Part shown: piece after piece, positions 39,934-48,782 of the stretch
How the letters are laid out: every line of letters starts with the position of its first letter
Numbering within the stretch: position 1 is the first letter of the stretch
DNA from: Arthrobacter celericrescens
GTDB taxonomy: Bacteria; Actinomycetota; Actinomycetes; Actinomycetales; Micrococcaceae
Length of the DNA: 64,000 nucleotides
Reading direction: 5' to 3'
Assembly (NCBI RefSeq): GCF_003614925.1
Contig: NZ_QYLP01000101.1
Coordinates: 110,202 to 174,201, forward strand
Translations under genes and position numbers: made by a program
Notes under the pieces: generated by a model
What the model saw: the letters and a program-made list of their open reading frames with translations, nothing else
What the model was told of the DNA's origin: nothing
Databases searched by the model: none

Positions 39934-42033
39934 TTACCACTTGCCCTTGCGGTTGAAATCACGGTGTCCACCCTCGCCGCCGTGGCGGGGCTTGCGGGCG
40001 CCGTTGCCGTGGCCGCCAAAGCGGGAGTCGCTGGCCTGGCCGCGGTCGCGGTCGCCGAAGCTGCGCTCGGACCGCTCGCTGTAGGAACGGCCGCCGCGGT
40101 CAGCGGAAGAACGCTCGCCGTCATTGCGGCGGAAGTCCTTCTTGAAGCCGCCGTTGCCCTTGAAGTTGCCACGGTTCTCGCGGTCGCCGTAGCCGCCGCG
40201 GTCGCGGTTGGGCTTGCGGCCGGAGTCCAGCTCCAGGTGGATCAGCTCGCCGCCGATCCGGGTGCGGGACAGGGCGCGCAGCTGCTCGGGGCTCAGGTCC
40301 GCCGGGAGCTCCACCAGGGAGTGGTCCGAGCGGATGTCGATGCCGCCGATCTGCGAGGACGAGATGCCGCCCTCGTTGGCGATGGCACCCACGATGGAGC
40401 CCGGCATGACGCGCTGGCGGCGTCCGACGGCGATCCGGTACGTGGCGTTGCCCTCGGTCAGCGGGCGGGTCGGGCCACGGGAGCCGAAGCCGTCCTTGCC
40501 GCGTTCGCGCTTCTGGAATTCCGGAGCAGCCGGCAGTTCCTTGACCAGCAGCGGCTGGCCGCCCTGGGCCATGACGGCCAGGGCCGCGGCGATCTCGGCC
40601 GCGGGAACGTTGTGCTCTTCCTCGTAGGAGGCAATCAGGTCGCGGAACAGTGCCACGTCCTCGGACTCGAGGGTCTCCGTGATGCGCTCGGCGAACTTGC
40701 CCAGGCGCAGCGAGTTGACGGTCTCCGCGGTGGGCAGGTGCATCTGCTCCACGCTCTGGCGGGTGGCCTTCTCGATGGCGCGCAGCAGGTACTTCTCGCG
40801 CGGGGTCATGAACAGGATCGCGTCACCGGCGCGGCCCGCACGGCCGGTACGGCCGATGCGGTGCACGTAGGACTCGGTGTCATGCGGGATGTCGTAGTTG
40901 ACCACGTGGCTGATGCGCTCGACGTCGAGGCCGCGGGCGGCGACGTCGGTGGCCACCAGGATGTCGATGCGGCCTTCCTTCAGGGCATCCACAGTGCGCT
41001 CACGCTGCTGCTGCGGGATGTCGCCGTTGATGGCGGCGGCCTGGAAACCGCGGGCCTTCAATTTGTCGGCGAGGTCCTCGGTGGCCATCTTGGTGCGCAC
41101 GAAGGCGATGACGCCGTCGAACTCTTCGACCTCGAGGATGCGGGTCATCGCGTCCAGCTTGTGCGGGCCCATGACCTGCACGTAGCGCTGGCGGATGTTG
41201 GAGCCCGTGGAGGTCTTGGACTTGACGGAGACCTCGGCCGGGTTGTTCAGGTACTGCTTGGACATGCGGCGGATCTGGCCCGGCATGGTGGCGGAGAACA
41301 AGGCCACCTGGCGGGACTCCGGGGTTTCCTGGAAGATCTGCTCGACGTCGTCCGCGAAGCCCATGCGCAGCATCTCGTCGGCTTCGTCCAGCACCAGATA
41401 CTGGAGTTCGGAGAGGTCCAGGGAGCCCTTGGCGATGTGGTCGATCACGCGGCCGGGGGTACCCACAACCACCTGGGCGCCGCGGCGCAGGCCGGCCAAC
41501 TGCGGGCCGTAGGCGGAACCGCCGTAGACCGGGAGGACGGTGAAGTCCTCCATGTGCTTGGCGTAGGAGGTGAAGGCCTCGGCAACCTGGAGGGCCAGTT
41601 CGCGGGTCGGAGCCAGGACAAGGGCCTGGGTCTTGCGGGAGGGGCCGTTGAGGTCGTGCAGCTCGGCCAGGCGGGACAGGGCCGGGACGGCGAACGCGGC
41701 GGTCTTGCCGGTACCGGTCTGGGCCAGGCCCACGACATCGCGGCCCTCAAGGAGCAGCGGAATGGTGGCGGCCTGGATGGGGGACGGCTTCTCGTAGCCG
41801 ACGTCCTGCAGGGCGGCGAGCACACGGCCGTCGAGGCCGAGGTCGGTGAAGCGGACGCCTTCGTCTTCGTCCTCCGCCGGGGCGGAAGCGGGGGCGGCGG
41901 CTTCCGCGGGGGCGGGGGCGGGAGCGGCGGCTTCGGCGGGAGCCTCGGCGGCTTCCGCTGCGGGAGCCTCAGGCGCGGTGTCGACGGTCTCGGTGGTGTC
42001 GGCGTCGAGCGTTTCGTTCGGGTTTTCGGGCAT
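39934..42033 (-). CDS. DEAD-box RNA helicase (DeaD/CsdA-like)
   Basis: A 699-residue ATP-dependent RNA helicase. The N-terminal ~60 residues are acidic and Ala/Pro-rich. Motifs: the Q motif F62 to PSPIQ, Walker A AQTGTGKT at 104-111, PTRELA, DEAD in YLVLDEADEML near 210, SAT, and the C-terminal helicase half with RGLDVERI and HRIGRTGRAG. It then has a DbpA-type RNA-binding domain (about 500-575) and an RGG/Gly-Arg-Asn-rich basic tail of about 120 residues. A role in ribosome assembly or mRNA decay in the cold is typical of the family. I start it at ATG 42033; ATG 42051 is possible. A long untranslated leader lies upstream. Confidence 0.93.
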   Translation of the reverse strand: MPENPNETLDADTTETVDTAPEAPAAEAAEAPAEAAAPAPAPAEAAAPASAPAEDEDEGVRFTDLGLDGRVLAALQDVGYEKPSPIQAATIPLLLEGRDVVGLAQTGTGKTAAFAVPALSRLAELHDLNGPSRKTQALVLAPTRELALQVAEAFTSYAKHMEDFTVLPVYGGSAYGPQLAGLRRGAQVVVGTPGRVIDHIAKGSLDLSELQYLVLDEADEMLRMGFADDVEQIFQETPESRQVALFSATMPGQIRRMSKQYLNNPAEVSVKSKTSTGSNIRQRYVQVMGPHKLDAMTRILEVEEFDGVIAFVRTKMATEDLADKLKARGFQAAAINGDIPQQQRERTVDALKEGRIDILVATDVAARGLDVERISHVVNYDIPHDTESYVHRIGRTGRAGRAGDAILFMTPREKYLLRAIEKATRQSVEQMHLPTAETVNSLRLGKFAERITETLESEDVALFRDLIASYEEEHNVPAAEIAAALAVMAQGGQPLLVKELPAAPEFQKRERGKDGFGSRGPTRPLTEGNATYRIAVGRRQRVMPGSIVGAIANEGGISSSQIGGIDIRSDHSLVELPADLSPEQLRALSRTRIGGELIHLELDSGRKPNRDRGGYGDRENRGNFKGNGGFKKDFRRNDGERSSADRGGRSYSERSERSFGDRDRGQASDSRFGGHGNGARKPRHGGEGGHRDFNRKGKW

Positions 42034-42427
42034 AGGGGAAGATTTCCTCATCCATAGGTGGCCAGTCGGCGCGGCCCGGTTGGGCTTGGCCGCAGTACTC
42101 GTCGCACACGGCTGAACCTGGGCCCGGCCGTACGCAAAGAAGTCCGGCGCTGTCGCAATCCCATGGCAGGACTTCGCGCTGCATCTCTTGGCTGCCATCC
42201 CGGCAGTCTGTACAGCGTTTTCTTCGCCCGGCTCTCCCTATGAAAATGCCCGCTTCAATTCCGCGGGCCCCAACACTGACCAGTCCTGCCTCAAAAATTG
42301 GGCAGGAAAAAGGGATTTCCGGAGTGGGGGATACATCCATTGTAGGGTACGGCGCGGCGGGCCCGTGACACAGGGCCCGACGGCGGCGGTGAGCTTGCGC
42401 ACAAAAGCCCCGGTCGGGAGCGCGGTG
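42034..42427 (-). other. 394-base region: long leader of the helicase gene
   Basis: Between the helicase and the MOSC gene on the same strand. A strong minus-strand -10 (TACAAT, 42339-42344) would give a leader of about 300 bases. An inverted repeat CGGGCCC/GGGCCCG (42358-42379) lies just upstream of it and may end MOSC transcripts. No coding sequence is convincing here. Confidence 0.5.
42339..42344 (-). promoter_or_regulatory. Candidate -10 element of the helicase gene
   Basis: Minus-strand TACAAT, the best -10 match in the region, about 305 bases before the start codon. No clear -35 is seen. Confidence 0.4.
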
Positions 42428-43090
42428 TCAGCTGGTGACGCCGGCCCGGCGCATGACCTTTTCGAACTCGTCGTGGTACTCCGGCTGGAGGCGGATCTCG
42501 CCGTCGGCTTCGGCGTCGAGCAGTGTCTGGACGTCCTCCACGGTGGGATCGCTGAACCACTTTCCCACCGTGATGCCGTGCTTGGGCACGAAGATCCGGT
42601 GGATGTGATCGCCGGCGGAGATGCTGCCCGTCTTCACCACACGCAGGTAGCAGCCGACCCTGCCGGCCTCGGTGAAGCGCTTGACCCACTGCGGCTCGTC
42701 CATGACGCGCTGGAACGTGGCGCAGGGAACGCGCGGCGAGGTCACTTCGACCTCCAGGTCCAGGCCGATCTTCCAGCGTTCGCCGATCACCGCGCCCGTG
42801 GTGTCGATGCCGCGCACGCGCAGGTTCTCACCGAAGATGCCCGGCGGCAGCTCGCGCTCAAGCCGCGCGACCCAGAAGTCGGCGTCCTCCTGCGAATAGG
42901 CGTAGAGGGCCTGGTCCTCCCCGCCGTGGTGCACGCGGCTGGCCTGGACGTCGCCGTGCACACCGAGCTTGTGGACCTTGACTGGTCCTTCGACGGGGCG
43001 TTTGTCGATGGCGGTGACGCCAACGCTGCCTTCAGGATCGGCCAGGAGCTGGTGTACCCGGCAGACTGCGATCAACGATGCGGTGTCCAT
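42428..43090 (-). CDS. MOSC domain-containing protein
   Basis: A 220-residue MOSC (molybdenum cofactor sulfurase C-terminal) protein of the YiiM type, with VHKLGVHGDVQASRVHHGGEDQALYAYS, PGIFGENLRVRG and the conserved cysteine in SPRVPCATF. Such proteins handle Moco-bound sulfur or reduce hydroxylated purines. Start is ATG 43090 with TAGACT 6 bases upstream. It lies just after the response-regulator gene on the same strand but has its own promoter. Confidence 0.9.
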   Translation of the reverse strand: MDTASLIAVCRVHQLLADPEGSVGVTAIDKRPVEGPVKVHKLGVHGDVQASRVHHGGEDQALYAYSQEDADFWVARLERELPPGIFGENLRVRGIDTTGAVIGERWKIGLDLEVEVTSPRVPCATFQRVMDEPQWVKRFTEAGRVGCYLRVVKTGSISAGDHIHRIFVPKHGITVGKWFSDPTVEDVQTLLDAEADGEIRLQPEYHDEFEKVMRRAGVTS

Positions 43091-43096
43091 GGGACC

Positions 43097-43102
43097 AGTC
43101 TA
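43097..43102 (-). promoter_or_regulatory. Leaderless -10 element of the MOSC gene
   Basis: Minus-strand TAGACT, 6 bases (GGTCCC) before ATG 43090. It overlaps the stop codon region of the response-regulator gene. Confidence 0.5.
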
Positions 43103-43774
43103 CGGATCAAAGCGGTAGCCCATGCCCGCCTCGGTGTGCAGGTGCCTGGGCGCGGAGGGGTCGCTTTCGAGCTTGCGGCGGAGCTGGGCGATGTAGACGC
43201 GCAGGTACTGGGTTTCCTTGGCATAGGCCTGGCCCCACACCTGGGTGAGGATCTGCTGCTGGCTGACCAGTTTTCCGGCGTTGCGGACCAGCAGTTCGAG
43301 GATGCTCCATTCCGTGGGGGTCAGCCGCACCTCGCCGCCGTCCTTGACGATCTTTTTGCCGGCCAGGTCCACCACGAAGTCGGCGGTTTCCAGGGTGGGC
43401 GCCTCGTCCCGCGGCCCGGCCCGGCGGGAGGCGGCCCGCAGCCGCGCGAGCAGCTCGTCGAGGCCGAACGGTTTGGTCACATAGTCGTCCGCGCCGGCGT
43501 CGAGCGCTTCGACTTTGTCTTCGGAGCCGTGCCGGGCGGACAACACGATGATGGGCATGGTGCTCCAGCCGCGGATTCCGCGGATCACGTCCACGCCGTC
43601 CATGTCCGGCAGCCCGAGGTCCAGCACCACGATGTCCACGGGCTGGCTGGCGGCGGCCTTGAGGGCGTCGGAGCCGTTGGAAACGGTGAGCGCCTGGTAG
43701 CCGTGGGCGTGCAGGTTGATCTGCATGGCCCGCGCGATCTGCGCCTCGTCCTCGACAATCAGCACCAGGTTCAC
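43100..43774 (-). CDS. kdpE: OmpR-family response regulator, KdpE-like
   Basis: A 224-residue regulator: receiver domain with acidic pocket VEDE near 7-10, phospho-acceptor aspartate in VVLDLGLPD at about 51, conserved threonine/serine in VLSARH and lysine in YVTKPFGLDEL. A winged-helix DNA-binding domain follows (LTPTEWSILELLVRNAG to the end RHLHTEAGMGYRFDP), as in KdpE. Start is GTG 43774, overlapping the sensor stop by 4 bases. It should act downstream of the KdpD-like sensor to control potassium uptake, but no kdpFABC genes are in the window. Confidence 0.9.
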   Translation of the reverse strand: MNLVLIVEDEAQIARAMQINLHAHGYQALTVSNGSDALKAAASQPVDIVVLDLGLPDMDGVDVIRGIRGWSTMPIIVLSARHGSEDKVEALDAGADDYVTKPFGLDELLARLRAASRRAGPRDEAPTLETADFVVDLAGKKIVKDGGEVRLTPTEWSILELLVRNAGKLVSQQQILTQVWGQAYAKETQYLRVYIAQLRRKLESDPSAPRHLHTEAGMGYRFDP

Positions 43775-45300
43775 AGCTGCTCCCCTTCCCACAGCGGCAG
43801 GGTGACCACCATGGTCAGGCCGCCGCCCGGCGTCGGCTCCGCGGTCAGGGTGCCGCCCATCGCCTCGGTGAAGCCCTTCGCGACGGCGAGTCCCAGGCCG
43901 ATTCCGGTACGGCCGTCCTTTGTGGAGCCTGCGTCGTCGAACCGCTGGAACGGCAGGAACAGCGCCAGGACGTCCGACGGCGGCACTCCCCCGCCGTGGT
44001 CCGTCACCCGCAGTTCGCTACCGGGACGCCCGCCGACGGCCACCCCCGCGGTGCGGGCCCGCAGCACGATGTCGGACCCGGGTGCGTACTTCACCGCGTT
44101 CTCCACGAGGTTGGCCACGACGCGTTCCAGCATCCCGGCGTCGGCCTCGACGGCAGGCAGGTTGGGGGCGATTTCGTTGCGGATGCGGCCCTCCGGCACC
44201 CCGCGCAAGGCGTCCGGCAGGACCTGCTCCCAGGCCAGTCCGCGCAGGTGCGGGGTCACGGCGTCGGCAGTGATGCGGGACATGTCCAGCAGGTTGTCCA
44301 CGAGGTGGCCCAGCCGGTCCGTGTAGTCCTCGATGGTGGCCAACAGTTCGCGTTCGTCCTCCGGGCTGAAGCTGACCTCTTCCTGGCGGAGGCTGCTGAC
44401 GGCCAGCTTGATCCCGGCCAGCGGCGTGCGCAGGTCGTGGGACACCGCGCGCAGGATGGAAGTGCGCATGGTGTTGCCCTCTGTGAGGCGGATGTTGTCC
44501 TGCCTGCTCCGCACCAGTTGCTGCCGCTCGCGCACCGCCACCACGTAGGCGCCGAAGGCCGCCAGCATGCGTTTGTGCTGGCCGGACAGCGGCCCGCCGC
44601 GCAGCAGGAGGGTGTAATTGGCGTCGACGACGGCGGCATGGTCGGCCGCGGCGTGGCCCACCGGCGGCTGCGGGCCCGAGGTGGCCAACACGTGCCAGCG
44701 CGGTTCCGCCCGCCGGGCGGTGGCAGGAGTGCTGGCCGGGTCCTCGGGCGGTGCGGCCTCCAGCAGTGTGACGGCCTCCATGCCAAGCTTGGAGCGGATC
44801 TTGTCGAGGAACGATTCCAGGCTGCCGTCCGAGCGGAGGATCCTGAGGGCAAGTTCGTTCAGCGCCCGTGCCTCTGCCCCGGCGTGCGCTGCTTCCTGCG
44901 CCCGCCGGGTGGCCGTGCCCACCGCCAGGCCGATGCCGCTGGCCACCGCGAGGAAGACGACGAGGATGAACAGGGTGGAGGGATCGGCGATCGAGAAGGA
45001 GCCCACGGGTTCGGCCGAGAAATAGTTGAGCAGCGAGCTGCCCAGGATGGCCGCGACGACGGCGGGCCAGAGGCCGCCGACGGCGGCCACGGCAGCGGCC
45101 ACCGCGAGCTGCAAGAGCATGATCATGGCGAAGTTGCGGTAGCCCACCGCCGTCACGAGGAGCTCGACGGCGGGCGGCAGAACCACCGCGAGCGCGAGGC
45201 CGGCGACGATCCGGCCGCGCCCGATGCCCGGGACGGCGGGCTGTCCGGGGAAGGCGCCCTTCCCTCCGTCGGCTCCGTTCATTGCGTCAGCTGCGGCCAT
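43771..45300 (-). CDS. kdpD: KdpD-like sensor histidine kinase lacking the N-terminal KdpD domain
   Basis: About 509 residues. It begins with a four-helix DUF4118 membrane region (about 30-125), then a GAF-like segment and a histidine kinase core with the H-box AVSHDLRTPLAGIKLA, N-box VVANLVENAVKYAP, and G-boxes DHGGGVPP and GIGLGLAVAKGF. This equals the C-terminal half of KdpD; the long N-terminal KdpD/USP part that senses and modulates in E. coli is absent. Start is ATG 45300, with CAGAAT 6 bases upstream. It is divergent from 45419-46033. Confidence 0.87.
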   Translation of the reverse strand: MAAADAMNGADGGKGAFPGQPAVPGIGRGRIVAGLALAVVLPPAVELLVTAVGYRNFAMIMLLQLAVAAAVAAVGGLWPAVVAAILGSSLLNYFSAEPVGSFSIADPSTLFILVVFLAVASGIGLAVGTATRRAQEAAHAGAEARALNELALRILRSDGSLESFLDKIRSKLGMEAVTLLEAAPPEDPASTPATARRAEPRWHVLATSGPQPPVGHAAADHAAVVDANYTLLLRGGPLSGQHKRMLAAFGAYVVAVRERQQLVRSRQDNIRLTEGNTMRTSILRAVSHDLRTPLAGIKLAVSSLRQEEVSFSPEDERELLATIEDYTDRLGHLVDNLLDMSRITADAVTPHLRGLAWEQVLPDALRGVPEGRIRNEIAPNLPAVEADAGMLERVVANLVENAVKYAPGSDIVLRARTAGVAVGGRPGSELRVTDHGGGVPPSDVLALFLPFQRFDDAGSTKDGRTGIGLGLAVAKGFTEAMGGTLTAEPTPGGGLTMVVTLPLWEGEQL

Positions 45301-45418
45301 GCCCCAATTCTGGCACTCCTGCGGGTGCTGCCTGTTCGGCCGGGGCAAGCGCTAGGCTTTCCTCAGCAATCGGGCCGGGTTTTCCGCGCCGTCAAGGAAT
45401 CCGGGGGGATAAAGAAGT

Positions 45419-46033
45419 ATGGACCCGAACAGCAATCAGGCCGGCGCCGGCGGCCCGGACAGGGATTCCGGCAAAGACGCCGACGGCGGCACGCCCAAGC
45501 CGCCGCCCTGGCAGGTTCCACAACCCGAACTGCGGCCGGAGCTGCACCAGCCCGGCGCGGCGCCGGACGGATCCGCGCAGGAGCCGCCCGCCGTCGTCGA
45601 TCCCTTTGCCCGCGAACACGCGAAACGGGCCGCGGATGCCCAACACCGGAAGAAGCGCTCGCAGCGGCGCACCCTGGTGGTGGGCCTGGGCGTCACCGCG
45701 TTGCTCGCCGGAACGATCACGGCGATCGTGGCCAGCCAGGAGAACGACGCGGACTACGCGCAGGTGTGCTTCAACGATGAGACCGGCGAGCGCGTCGAGG
45801 ACGTCAACTGCGGCAGTTCCGAGGGCCGGGGCTCGGGCTTCTATGCCTGGTACTTCTATTCGCGCGGCTCGAGCGTCCCGGCTGTTGGCCAAAACCGCAG
45901 CACGTACCCGAACTACACCCGGACCATGCCCAGCGGCGCGAAGGCCTCCACCGGGTACAGCACCAAGGGCGGAACGGTGAGCCGCGGCGGCTTCGGCGGA
46001 AGCTCCAAGGGCGGCGGAAGCACGGGCGGCTGA
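45419..46033 (+). CDS. Single-helix membrane protein with Gly-rich tail, YgiB-like context
   Basis: A 204-residue protein: a hydrophilic Pro-rich N-terminus, one membrane helix (about 84-106, TLVVGLGVTALLAGTITAIVA), then an extracytoplasmic domain with YAQVCFNDETGERVEDVNC (two cysteines) and FYAWYFYSRGSSVP, ending in a Gly/Ser tail GGFGGSSKGGGSTGG. Next to a glutathionylspermidine synthase-like gene it resembles E. coli YgiB/YjfM-YgiC/YjfC pairs in arrangement. The Gly-rich tail could be the site of ligase-dependent modification (inference). Start is ATG 45419 behind GGGGGGATAAAG. Confidence 0.75.
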   Translation: MDPNSNQAGAGGPDRDSGKDADGGTPKPPPWQVPQPELRPELHQPGAAPDGSAQEPPAVVDPFAREHAKRAADAQHRKKRSQRRTLVVGLGVTALLAGTITAIVASQENDADYAQVCFNDETGERVEDVNCGSSEGRGSGFYAWYFYSRGSSVPAVGQNRSTYPNYTRTMPSGAKASTGYSTKGGTVSRGGFGGSSKGGGSTGG

Positions 46034-46035
46034 GG

Positions 46036-47244
46036 ATGAAGAGACTGGCAGTGGCACCGCGCCCGGACTGGAAGCAGAAGATCGAGGAACAGGGCCTGGT
46101 GTTTTCCACCACCACCATGCCCGACGGCCGGAAGATCGAGTACTGGAACGAATCGGCGTACTACGAATTCACCATGGACGAGGTGGAAACGCTCGAAAAG
46201 ACCGCCGAGGACATGCACCTCATGTGCCTGGAGGCGGCGAAGTTCCTGGCCACCGGTGCGATGGGCGGGATCGGCATCGGCCAGCAGGCCCTGGAACTCG
46301 CGGCCGAATCGCTGCAGGCCGGTGACATGGACATCTACGGCCGCTTCGACTTCATCTACAACGGCGCCGGCGGGCCGGCGAAGATGCTCGAGTACAACGC
46401 CGACACCCCCACCGGGCTGATCGAGGCGGCCGTGGCGCAGTGGTTCTGGCTGCAGGACGTCTTCCCGGAGAAGGACCAGTGGAACGGCATCCACGAGGCC
46501 CTCATCCGGCAGTGGAAGAAGCTGCAGTACCGCACCGGCATGAGCACCCTGCACGTGGCCCATTCGGAGGCCGAGGAGTCCGGCGAGGACTGGATGACGG
46601 CGGCCTACATGCGGGACGTGGCCAGCCAGGGCGGCTGGACCACGATCGGCATCAACATGTCGGACATTGGCTGGGACCCGAACCTGAACCGTTTCGTGGA
46701 CCTGGACAACTTCATGATCAGCACCATGTTCAAGCTGTACCCGTGGGAGCTGATGATGAAGGAGCCCTTCGGCCACCGCCTGCTGCAGCGCGCCCACAAC
46801 CCGCGCTGGGTGGAACCGGCCTGGAAGATGCTGCTCTCGAACAAGGCGCTTCTGGCTGCGCTGTGGCACCTGTACCCGGACCACCCGAACCTCCTGCCTG
46901 CCTACCTGGGTGACCCCGGGCCGCTCAAGGAGTGGGTGGCAAAGCCCCTGCACGGACGCGAAGGCGACAACATCCGCATCCACGCCCCCGGCATCGAGAT
47001 CGACCAGCCCGGCAAGTACGGCCGCGAAGGCTGGTGCTTCCAGCAGTACCAGCAGCTGCCGGACTTCGACGGCAACCATCCCGTCCTGGGCCTGTGGGTG
47101 GTTGACGGGGAATCGGTGGGCTGCGGCATCCGCGAATCGGACGGCCCCGTCACCGACTACTTCTGCCGCTTTGTGCCCAACACCATCGACGCGCCGGCGC
47201 CGACCATCGCGTCCGCCACCTCAGCGAACGGAGCCGCCCTGTGA
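46036..47244 (+). CDS. Glutathionylspermidine synthase-like ATP-grasp amide ligase (YgiC-like)
   Basis: A 402-residue ATP-grasp protein of the GSP_synth family. Recognisable parts are IYGRFDFIYNGAGGPAKMLEYNADTPTGLIEAAVAQW, FVDLDNFMISTMFKLYPWELMMKEPFG, and a C-terminal lid region QPGKYGREGWCFQQY. It lacks the amidase half of E. coli GspSA. Family members form amide bonds between a glycine or other carboxylate and an amine; the real substrate is unknown. It begins 3 bases after the membrane-protein stop and overlaps the permease start, forming a three-gene operon. Confidence 0.88.
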   Translation: MKRLAVAPRPDWKQKIEEQGLVFSTTTMPDGRKIEYWNESAYYEFTMDEVETLEKTAEDMHLMCLEAAKFLATGAMGGIGIGQQALELAAESLQAGDMDIYGRFDFIYNGAGGPAKMLEYNADTPTGLIEAAVAQWFWLQDVFPEKDQWNGIHEALIRQWKKLQYRTGMSTLHVAHSEAEESGEDWMTAAYMRDVASQGGWTTIGINMSDIGWDPNLNRFVDLDNFMISTMFKLYPWELMMKEPFGHRLLQRAHNPRWVEPAWKMLLSNKALLAALWHLYPDHPNLLPAYLGDPGPLKEWVAKPLHGREGDNIRIHAPGIEIDQPGKYGREGWCFQQYQQLPDFDGNHPVLGLWVVDGESVGCGIRESDGPVTDYFCRFVPNTIDAPAPTIASATSANGAAL

Positions 47245-48764
47245 GCATGGAAACCTCGACGTCGTCAGGCCAGCCGCTGCCCGGCGGCACCGTCCCGGGC
47301 AAGGGACTGCGCGCCGGAATCCTGGATCTCGGCGATTCGGTGATGCTTGGCCTGGCGTCGACGGCGCCGGTCTACTCGCTCGCCGCGACCCTGGGACTGA
47401 TCGTCGCCGTCAACGGGGACTACACTCCCCTGATCCTGGTCCTCGGCTTCATCCCGGTCCTATTCATCGCCTACGCGTTCCGCGAGCTGAACAGCGCCAT
47501 GCCGGACTGCGGCACCACGTTCGTGTGGGCCCGGAAGACCTTCGGGCCGTGGGCGGGCTGGCTGGGCGGCTGGGGCGTGGCCCTGGCCGGCACGGTGGTC
47601 CTGGCGAACCTGGCCCAGGTGGCCGGGCAGTACCTGTGGCTGTTGGTAGGCGACGGGTCCCAGGCCGGAAACACCTGGCTTGTGACCGGCACCGGCGTGG
47701 CGTTCATAGCGCTGATGACCTTCGTGAACCACCGCGGCATCCGGCTGGGCGAACATGTCCAGCGCACCCTGACCTACGTGCAGTACATCTCCCTGGGCAT
47801 CTTCGCCGTGGCGCTCATGGTCGGAATCGCCAACGGCGGGGCCGGCAACGCCACGCCGTTCACCTTCGAATGGTTCAACCCCGCCGGTGCCTTCACGGAC
47901 CCCGGCGCCGTGGTGCACGGTGCCCTGCTTGCGCTCTTCATCTACTGGGGCTGGGACACCTGCCTGGCCCTGAACGAGGAAACGGAAAACCCCGCGAAGA
48001 CCCCTGGCCGCGGCGCGGTGATCTCGGCCTTCGTGCTCGTGGCCATCTACGTCTCGGTGGCCCTTTTGGTGATGATGTACGCAGGCTCCGGCGCCGAGGG
48101 GATCGGCCTGGGCAACAGCGAGAACGAATCCGACGTGTTCCTGGCCATGAAGGACGTGGCGCTGGGTCCCTGGGGCTGGCTGATCGTCGTCGCGGTCCTC
48201 GCCTCGGTGCTGTCCTCCACCCAGACCACCATCCTGCCCACGGCCCGCGGCACCCTCTCGATGGGTGTGCACGGCGCCCTGCCGCCGCGCTTCGGGAAAG
48301 TCCACCCGCGCTACCAGACACCCGGCTTCTCCACCCAGCTCATGGGCGCCGCGGCCGCCGCCTATTACATCGCCATGACGTTCCTCAGCGAGAACCTGCT
48401 GGCCGATTCCATCAGTTCGATCAGCCTGTTCATCGCCTTCTACTACGCCCTCAGTGGCTTCGCCTGCGTCTGGTACTTCCGCGGCACGTTGCGCGATTCC
48501 GCCCGGAACCTGTGGTTCCGCGGGATCCTGCCGCTGCTGGGCGCCGTGATGCTGGCCGCTGCGTTCTTCATCTCGGCCGTGCAGATGTGGGACCCGGAGT
48601 ACGGCGACACCCGGATCTTCGGAGTGGGCGGCGCCTTCGTCAGCGGGGTGGTGCTGCTGCTCCTGGGCGTGGTGCTGGCCGTCGTGTGCCGCTTCCTGCC
48701 TTCCACCCGGGCCTACTTCACCGCGAAGTATCAGGGCACGGCTAAAACAGTCCCGGCGAAGTAG
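47241..48764 (+). CDS. APC-family amino acid/polyamine permease
   Basis: A 507-residue permease with about twelve hydrophobic segments and the APC pattern DSVMLGLASTAPVYSLAATLG near the first helix, and FRELNSAMPDCGTTFVWARKTFGPWAGWLGG. Substrates are amino acids, polyamines or related compounds. Its start (GTG 47241, or ATG 47247) overlaps the ligase gene by 4 bases. The coupling suggests it supplies or exports the amine or amino acid used by the ligase, but this is inference. Confidence 0.88.
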   Translation: MSMETSTSSGQPLPGGTVPGKGLRAGILDLGDSVMLGLASTAPVYSLAATLGLIVAVNGDYTPLILVLGFIPVLFIAYAFRELNSAMPDCGTTFVWARKTFGPWAGWLGGWGVALAGTVVLANLAQVAGQYLWLLVGDGSQAGNTWLVTGTGVAFIALMTFVNHRGIRLGEHVQRTLTYVQYISLGIFAVALMVGIANGGAGNATPFTFEWFNPAGAFTDPGAVVHGALLALFIYWGWDTCLALNEETENPAKTPGRGAVISAFVLVAIYVSVALLVMMYAGSGAEGIGLGNSENESDVFLAMKDVALGPWGWLIVVAVLASVLSSTQTTILPTARGTLSMGVHGALPPRFGKVHPRYQTPGFSTQLMGAAAAAYYIAMTFLSENLLADSISSISLFIAFYYALSGFACVWYFRGTLRDSARNLWFRGILPLLGAVMLAAAFFISAVQMWDPEYGDTRIFGVGGAFVSGVVLLLLGVVLAVVCRFLPSTRAYFTAKYQGTAKTVPAK

Positions 48765-48782
48765 GGCGAGGCGAAGAAGCAG

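Noticed and set aside
39805..42057. 750-codon plus-strand frame opposite the DEAD-box helicase.
   Set aside because: Shadow frame rich in Gly, Val, His and Gln with no domain; all helicase motifs are on the minus strand.
42358..42379. CGGGCCC/GGGCCCG hairpin as terminator of the MOSC gene.
   Set aside because: Short stem and no T-tract on the minus strand; listed only as part of the leader region.
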